Shown here: positions 56,539 to 64,000 of the stretch, one piece after another
Numbering within the stretch: the stretch's first letter is position 1
Layout of the letters: every line of letters begins with the position of its first letter
Assembly: GCF_910594005.1 (NCBI RefSeq)
Contig: NC_057825.1
Span: 48,453,037 to 48,517,036, forward strand
Reading direction: 5' to 3'
Length of the DNA stretch: 64,000 nt
Source of the DNA: Cervus elaphus
Lineage: Eukaryota; Chordata; Mammalia; Artiodactyla; Cervidae
Made by a program: the position numbers and the translations under genes
The notes under the pieces: model-generated
Databases searched by the model: none
What the model was told of the DNA's origin: nothing
What the model saw: only the letters and a program-made list of their open reading frames with translations

Positions 56539-58154
56539 AGTAAAGTCTGTATCAGATCATGCTTAAGGAAAATATTATGAAATGGAATTCTTTGTCTGGA
56601 CCTGTTGTACTCTATAGTTAGAAAAATAAGAAAAACACCAGAGTTGAAAATATTCACTAGAAAGCAGGGTCTGAGAACCACGCCATCGGGGTCCCATCAG
56701 GAAGATGTTTAAAGGTTCTGGGAAGTCTATTTGCAAGGGATATTTTGTGATCCTGATTGATCTTAAAGTGTGCTGAATGGTGGAAGTGCAGTGTGGACTC
56801 TCAGTCCACTGGTGAGACAGTTACCATCAAATAAAGGACTGATTTGGTCAATCCACTGAAATCATATCAGGGCAAGGTAGGCAGAGGACATGTCATCAAA
56901 TTGATGGCAGGGGAGAACCAACAAAATATGTACCTAGGAGGAATCCACATGTGTATGGGAGGTGTTCAGGGACAAAAGAAAAAAAAAAAGAAAAAAAACA
57001 CATGAATTTAGAAAGAAAGCAAAAGAAGGGAAAAATACTGGAAGATAGAAGAGGTAAATTTTAGCTTCATCTTTTTTTGATAGTACAATACTGGACACAT
57101 CAGTTAAGTCCTGGGATTTCAGTATGTTTTCGCACTTGCCCCAAGTTGAGTTGTTCCATATGTTGCCCACTACCTCCCCTTCTCTGTGTCCTCAGACTAC
57201 CCCATTACAGCTCACACTGTCTGTCTGACTCCTGCTGCCGTCCCCTCAAGCCAGCCATCAATATTCTTGGAAAAATTCACTTTCTTCTCCTTGTGCTCAG
57301 GATCATGGGAACAGAGCATCTGGTCACTGCTGGGGAGTGGCAAACCCCACCTTTGACTTCAACAGTTTGCCAACCTGCTGACGGGAAGGGGACCTTGTCT
57401 GTGACAATTCCCAGGGTGTTCCAGGAACAGGCTATCCCCAATGCCCCAATGCCTCTGTAGGGCCTCAGCTTCTGCCTTTTCCCTCCTCCTTGTACCTAAG
57501 ATTCAAGGTTTTATTGAGGAGGAATCTAGAAGAAAGAATTGTTTCTGAATGTGAGGAATTTATAACATTTTTAGACACTTCATCCTCAAATAATTGGTGG
57601 TTTGCTAGAGAGTGTGTTTCTGATCATTCAAATGTAATATGATTTAGAGGAGGGAGAAACCATGGATGCTTTTCTGAAATACCTGGTTCTTTTCCTAATG
57701 CTTTCATGTCCTTTATTTCCATGGACACATGCAGAGACATGAGAGAATCTGGGGGCTCTGTCTGTGATTTTAATTTATCTGACCCCATGTGTTTGTGACC
57801 ATGGATGGGGCTTGCTTACACCTATGTTGGATAGGAAAATACAATACCCCTCCCCTCCCCACTTGTTGTGAAACTGCTATATGTAAATCTGTCAAGTGTG
57901 AAAGTGTTAGTTGCAGAGTCAGATATGGAAATATGTAAAAGACAAATTAAAGTGTGGGCCAAAAGACTGAGTACTTGATGTCTCACAATTATTCACTTTT
58001 TAAGCTCATCTCATGGGGTCTGTAACTATAGCCATGATCAGTGGGTGGATATTTATTAAAATCAGCTGGCCCTCAGACAGTTGGTGGTATTGACTATAAT
58101 GGTACTAAAGAGAAGGGAAAGGGAAAATGTTATTAATACAAAAAAGTGACCCTG
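56539..58154. other. Unrecognised; no gene supported
   Basis: The frame 57,077-57,460 (127 codons) has no recognisable domain. A minus-strand AATAAAACC lies near 57,510. A 35-base SINE-tail-like word ('gtgaaagtgttagttgcaga') is at about 57,898. Confidence 0.4.
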
Positions 58155-58365
58155 AAGAAAAACTTCTTGGGTTCAAATCATCCAACTCTAACACTTAGTA
58201 GCTATTTGAACTTAAGTTTATTAACCTCTGTGATCTTCATCTGTTATATATGCTTATAAAAGCACCTGTTTTATCAGACTGTTACGTGATGGGGATTAGC
58301 TAGGCCATTATTTGTAAAGCACTTAAGAGAGCAGGTACCAATAGAACATGCCTTAAAAGTGTGTG
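58155..58365 (+). mobile_element. MIR SINE
   Basis: 'gggttcaaatcatccaactc', 'acacttagtagctatttgaa', 'attaacctctgtgatcttca' and 'ttatttgtaaagcacttaag' follow the MIR consensus from start to near its end. Confidence 0.75.
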
Positions 58366-61172
58366 TTAAATACACTAGCCTTTTCCTTTAAAGTAAAAAA
58401 ACAAAACAAACAAACAAAAAAAAACCTTGCATTATAAGCAGACAAGGAATGGGTCAGTTCACTGCATGTTTTTTTAGCCTCTTTTCTCTTCAGCCTAATT
58501 TTTGAAGATACATTCTTACTCACAGGACTGCCAAGAATTAAAGAATTTGGAGACAATCTCTCAATAGAAAGTCTTCAATATCTAGTCCAAGAGTGGAACA
58601 CTGAGGCTCCTGAGGACAAGGACATATTGAAGGGATGGGATTAAGGCTTCACTGAAAAAGCCATCGCTCTGGACACAGAAAAGTCCTCAATTTTATTACC
58701 TTGCATGCGGAATTTGGTCAACCATATATGTAAGCAACAAGGATAACTATCTCAATAAGTATGCGGCTATTCGAGGCTTTATGAGACAACTGTGTCAACT
58801 GTCATTTTAAATCTCCTTGTATCTCACAGCTTCTCCCTCCCAATATCACATTAGCTACAATATATTTATCATGTGTTTTAAATTATTATATCTTTTATAT
58901 CTGGAAAGTCATTGTGTGTTTAAGGTCTTCTTTTAAAGTATAGTATCCCATTAAAAAAAATCCTATAAGTATTAATATTCAAAAATTGATTGCTAACTTA
59001 CTTTCATCAAGAGATACCAACCTGGTACTGTTGGGGATGGGGAAATTTCCCCCTCTACAATTCTTGATTCTTGTGGCTGAAATAAAGCTGAAACAAAACA
59101 GATTAACTGGAGGAAAACAGACAAATTTTAATTCATGTACATGGAGGTTTCAGAGAAATGGAACCGAAGAAGTGGTCAAAGCAGGCAGCTTTTATACTTT
59201 TAGACAAATAAAGAATAAATTTGTGAGGAATTGACAGAACAAAACAAAACAAAAAAATAAATAGAGGAAGACCTTGGGTGCTTACTTAGTGAAGTACCTA
59301 AATAAAGTTTGGTCATGGAGTAGGAAATATAAGAAGGAAAAGGTTTGTTTACATGGGTTTCTCAGCCCAAATTCCCTACTTTGGGTGATAGGAGGGTTTT
59401 TCTACCTCCAGAAGCAGATAATGTACCTTCACCTGGGAGATATATGTCCTGCTTCCAAAGAGAAAGAAAGGAGGGTCAGTGTCTCTCTCCTGTTGGCCAC
59501 TTAGGTAACTTTAATTCAACGCGATCAGTCTACTGAGGCACGTCTAGGGGCAACCTGTTCTGGACCCCAACAGCTCCTTTCTCTGAAACAGAAAAGTTTC
59601 TCATATTAAAAGCTGAGCTGTTGACTCTACAGAGAGATAACAGGTTAACAGAATCCTCCATTTCCCTGAAGCAACTTTTTGTTTCTAAGAACAGATCAGT
59701 TAAACAGTTGTACTTAATTTAGGAGACTGTTGCAGATGGGCTCCCCAAGCCAGACATATGTATAAGGAATCAAGTATTTAATAAGAGACACTTCTGTGGG
59801 AACAAAATGAAAGCAAAGATTAATGATACAGTAGATTATAATCCAGTTTCTGATCCTAGGGTTCAGTCAGTCAAGCAGATTTTTAGATGTTGGGGACAAA
59901 GTACATTCCTCAGTTTGAAATATCTCTAGTGAAGCAATTGGGTATTTAGATAAACTTTCTGAATGGTTCATACATAGACAGGCACAAGGATTATTTAAGC
60001 TTGAACTGATGTGGTGATTTCTCTGAAATTTATATCAAGTCAACAAACTTCAATCTTCAGGGCTTTAAAAAATAGCAATTTGAATTTTCAGTGATTCCAA
60101 GACTAAAGGATGAGAATAAAATTGGAAACATTAGTTTAGAGAATTGTGGTTTGATACTGGAGAAAACTAGAGAAATTCAGCATCCAGTCTAATTTTCAGG
60201 TAAATAACAAAGGTTCAAGGAAAAATAATAGCACTAGAATTTAATATCTGTAAGTGGGTATTAAAATTTAACTGAAGCATATTTTGTCCTCTCTAAAATC
60301 ACCTTCATTTTTATCAAAGACAGCCAAGTTAATACCAATCTGTTTGCAAAACAAGTTTTAATTTAATAAACTTGGCCTGATTATTTTCATAAGTCCAGCA
60401 AGAATAGCAATTGATTATATTGGCTCTTTTAAGTATGTTTTGCTAGAACTTGTTATAAGATTAAACTTGTAATAGCCTCTCAGGGACAGTAAACCACACC
60501 TGAGACCTGTCACAAGGCTTGCCTGTAATACTTATAGATTTTGGTTAATTTCTCTTCTCTTATAGTACCCAAAGTATCCTGAAATTCCTGGGCCATCCAG
60601 GAAGGAATTTCCTTATTTACCAGGTAAGGCTGCTGAGAATCCTGTTGACAAGGTACAATGATGTTTTTTCCAAGGGGCTTTATTTATTGGCCCCAAGAAG
60701 TCAACCTTAGTTTCTTCAAACTCCCTGGTCATATTTGCCTATAAACATCTCTTTCAAATATAACATTTCAGTGAAAGCTTTGGTGATATAATCAATGTTT
60801 CTAATTGTATCCTATTACAAGGAGAACAAATTCTTATTGAACTTATGCAAATGAAGTCTAGGGCCCTGAGAACAAAATTATTTTTTTTTTCCCAAGAGTA
60901 TAAACCCAACAGGTCAGACATTGCAGGTAGACCACTTTTTTCATTTTATAGAACTCTTCCCGCCAATGTCTATTTACAATTTGCATCATCTTAACTGCAC
61001 TATGGAGGGTGAAGAAATGCAAAAAAAAAAAAAAAGAAAGAAAAGGTATTCTAGAGAGCCAGGAAAAGCCAAGCCGTTTGTTTTCCCATTGCCCTGGCTT
61101 TTTGCTTAATCTACAGCTACTGTTTATTCATCTTAATTTCTTTCATTCAGGCACAGTCTGTTGCCTTTTCAC
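58366..61172. other. Unrecognised, simple A/CAAA runs
   Basis: A-rich (CAAA)n at about 58,397-58,425 and A runs at 60,880s (as T) and 61,020-61,035. 59,010-59,600 has an LTR-like look (AATAAA words, purine-rich) but no identifiable ends. No gene. Confidence 0.4.
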
Positions 61173-61181
61173 AAGCACCTT

Positions 61182-62064
61182 CAATTCAGTTCAGTCGCTC
61201 AGTCGTGTCTGACTCTTTGCGACCCCATGAATCATAGCATGCCAGGCCTCCCTGTCCCTCACCAACTCCCAGAGTTTACTCAAACTCATGTCCATCGAGT
61301 TGGTGATGCCATCCAGCCATCTCATCCTCTGTCGTCCCCTTCTCCTCCTGCCCCCAGTCCCTCCCAGCATCAGGGTCTTTTCCAATGAGTCAACTCTTCG
61401 AAACAGGTGGCCAAAGTACTGGAGTTTCAGCTTCAGCATCAGTCCTTCCAATGAACACCCAGGACTGATCTCCTTTAGGAAGAACTGGTTGGATCTCCTT
61501 GCAGTCCAAGGGACTCTCAAGAGTCTTCTCCAACACCACAGTTCAAAAGCATTAATACTTCAGCGCTCAGCTTTCTTCACAGTCCAACTCTCACATCCAT
61601 ACATGACCACTGGAAAAACCATAACCTTGACTAGACAGACCTTTGTTGGCAATGTAATGTCTCTGCTTTTTAATATGCTATCTAGGTTGTTCATAACTTT
61701 CCTTCCAAGGAGTAAGCGTCTTTTAATTTCATGGCTGCAGTCACCACCTGCAGTGATTTTGGGGCCCAAAAAAACAAAGTCTGACACTGTTTCCACTGTT
61801 TCCCCATCTATTTCCCATGAAGTGATGGGACCAGATGCCATGATCTTAGATTTATGAATGTTAAGCTTTAGCCAACTTTTTCACTCTCCTCTTTCACTTT
61901 CATCAAGAGGATTTTTAGTTCCTCTTCATTTTCTGCCATAAGGGTGGTGTCATCTGCCTACCTGAGGTTATTGATATTTCTCCCGGCAATCTTGAATCTT
62001 GATTCCAGCTTGTGCTTCTTCCAGCCCAGGGTTTCTCATGATGTACTCTGCATATAAGTTAAAT
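61182..62064 (-). mobile_element. BovB LINE, 883 bp, with 9-bp target duplication
   Basis: Antisense BovB from its 3' terminus to the RT, low divergence, with long intact C-terminal frames (61,191-61,520 and 61,560-61,841). Flanked by perfect 'aagcacctt' at 61,173-61,181 and 62,065-62,073. 5'-truncated just before the RT active site end, so immobile. Confidence 0.96.
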
Positions 62065-62236
62065 AAGCACCTTAGGAAGGCAAAAGTCTGCCAAGAAACA
62101 TTCTTTGTTTGTTTGTTCGGCTTGGTTTTGGTTTTTTTGCAGGAGCAGGATGGACTTCAACCACATGTACTGCAAAGTTTACATATTCTATTGTTGCTGA
62201 ATTTTTCTGGTACTTAAGATCAGGCCCTTTAGTGTA

Positions 62237-62435
62237 AAGAAAGTGTTAGTAGCTCAGTCATGTCCAACTCTTTACAACCACACAGACTGTAGCCTGCCAG
62301 GCTCCTCTGTCCCTGGGATTCTCCAGACAAGAATACTGGAGTTGGTTGCCATTTCCTTCTACAGGGGATCTTCCTGACGCAGAGATCAAACCCAGGTCTC
62401 CTGCATGGCAGGCAGATTCTTTACTGTCTGAGCCC
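62237..62435 (-). mobile_element. Bov-tA SINE
   Basis: Antisense Bov-tA from 'agtgttagtagctcagtcat' to 'ttactgtctgagccc', well preserved. Confidence 0.94.
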
Positions 62436-62727
62436 AGTTTTAATGACAGATAACACCTTATGTCAGGACATATATGCCTTCCAGGAATTTTACATACTTT
62501 CTGGGAACACATAATGCATATCTATACAGACACAGCATGATATAATGTTACTTATTTGACAATGCGGTCTTTGTAATTTAACAAATCAAATATACTTAGT
62601 TTATTATTTATTTTCAAAAAGAGAAAACAAATTTTTGAGATACTTCAGGCACCCTCTAAAGTATTTCATGTCTCAAAGTTAATTCCAACTCAAAAAGACT
62701 TTGTGTTGAATTTGACTTCAAATCCTT

Positions 62728-64000
62728 ATAGCCACATTCAGACTTAAATTAAAGAAAGTAGGAAAAACCACTAGACCATTCAAATATGACCGAAATCAAT
62801 CCCTTATGATTATAAAGTAGAAGTGACAAATAGATTCAAGGGCTTAGATCTGATAGACAGAGTGCCTGAAGAACTATGGAAGGAGGTTCGTGACATTGTA
62901 CAGGAGGCAGGGATCAAGACCATCCCCATGGAAAAGAAATGCAAAAAGTCAAAATGGTTGTCTGAACAGGTCTTACAAATAGCTAAGAAAAGAAGAGAAG
63001 CTAAAGACAACAGAAAAATGGAAAGATATACCCATTTGAATGCAGAGTTTGAAAGAATAGCAAGGAGAGATAAGAAAGACTTCCTCGGCGATCAGTGCAA
63101 AGAAATAGAGGAAAACTATAGAATGGGAAAGACTAGAGATCTCTTCAAGAAAATTAGAGATACCAAGGGAAAATTTCATGAACAGATGGACACAATAAAA
63201 GACAAAAATGGTATGGACCAAACAGAAGCAGAAGATATGAAGAAGAGGTGGCAAGAAAACACAGAAGAACTATACAAAAAAGATCTTAATGACCCAGATT
63301 ACCATGATGGTGTGATCACTCACCAAAAGCCAGACATCCTGGAATGTGAAGTCAAGTGAACTTTAAGAAGCATCACTATGAATAAAGGTAGTGGAGGTGA
63401 TGGAATTCCAGCTGAGCTATTTCAAATCCTAAAAGAAGATGCTGTGAAAGATTAAAGATAATGCACTTAATATGCCAGCAAATCTGGAAAACTCAGCTGT
63501 GGTCACAGGACTGGAAAAGGTCAGTTTTCCTTCCAATCCCAAAGAAAGGCAATGCCAAAGAATGTTCAAACTACCACACAATTGCACTCATCTCACACGC
63601 TAGCAAAGTAATGCTCAAAATCCTCCAAGCCAGGCTTCAGCAGTATGTGAATCGTGGACTTCTAAATGTTCAAGCTGGATTTAGAAAAGTTAAAGAAACC
63701 AGAGATCAAATTGCCAACATCCATTGGATCATCAAAAAAGTGAGAGAATTCCAGAAAAACATTCTGCTTTATTGATTATGCCAAAGCCTTTGACTGTGTG
63801 GATCACAACAAACTATGGAAAATGCTTCCAGAGATAGGAATACCAGACCACCTGACCTGCCTCCTGAGAAATCTGTATGCAGGTCAAGAAGCAACAGTTA
63901 GAACTGCACATGGAGCAACAGACTGGTTCCAAATTGGGAAAGGAGTATGTCAAGGCTGTATATTCTCACCGTGATTATTTGATTTATATGCAGAGTACAT
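62728..64000 (+). mobile_element. BovB LINE, continues past the window
   Basis: The sense copy begins in the linker after the endonuclease ('cacattcagacttaaattaa') and runs into the RT. Frames 62,823-63,359 and 63,461-63,775 hold the linker and RT N-terminus. A stop replaces a tryptophan codon near 63,357, and a small deletion near 63,765 shifts the frame just before RT motif A (DYAKAFDCVDHNKLW, about 63,775-63,820). The active site and 3' end lie outside the window. Confidence 0.94.

Noticed and set aside
57077..57460. Possible second lectin-type exon downstream of REG3
   Set aside because: The translation has none of the REG cysteine or WIGL-type landmarks.
59010..59600. Possible old LTR with AATAAA words
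   Set aside because: No TG...CA ends, primer site or target duplication could be found, so no element is called.

Overview
This is mammalian nuclear DNA from a bovid ruminant (cattle, buffalo, sheep or goat kind). The evidence is the repeat content: many copies of the ruminant LINE BovB (RTE clade), many tRNA-headed Bov-tA SINEs, ruminant-type L1 3' ends, and older mammalian repeats (MIR, L2-like, hAT-Charlie, Tigger, mariner). The species cannot be fixed from the sequence alone. There is no operon, CRISPR array or prokaryotic architecture. Nearly all long open frames are pieces of BovB ORF2 or chance frames.

One intact host gene is visible: a six-exon REG3-family C-type lectin on the + strand at about 44,934-47,668 (CDS 45,288-47,443, 175 codons). 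It has a TATA box, canonical GT-AG introns, the six-cysteine REG fold, the EPN lectin motif, the prosegment trypsin site and an AATAAA signal. Upstream are candidate STAT and PTF1-type sites, which fit the acute-phase and pancreatic/gut expression known for this family. The gene sits in an interval poor in young repeats, between a BovB at 43,400-44,447 and a SINE at 48,676.

Layout. 1-9 kb: L1 3' end, BovB fragment, a CpG-rich patch, a hAT MITE, then a near full-length antisense BovB (5,041-8,080) carrying a nested Bov-tA. 9.1-14 kb: the 5' half of an old L1, broken by a short BovB, a 1.45 kb retrocopy-like insert, a Bov-tA and a mariner MITE. 14-18 kb: a SINE/BovB chimera, a BovB with a 5' inversion, a Tigger MITE. 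18-38 kb: mostly unrecognised sequence with scattered SINE, L1, MIR and BovB pieces, and a partial 1.1 kb-spaced duplication at 22.5-23.8 kb. 38-44.4 kb: two antisense BovB copies and an old L1 piece. 44.4-48.7 kb: the REG3 gene. 48.7-64 kb: SINEs, L1, and four BovB pieces, one lacking the middle of its reverse transcriptase and one running off the window end.

I found no undescribed functional system. The most unusual signals concern retrotransposition mechanics: three homopolymer-only A/T insertions flanked by target-site-like duplications, a twin-primed BovB, SINE/BovB chimeras, and two ~112 bp BovB 3' ends cut at nearly the same point.
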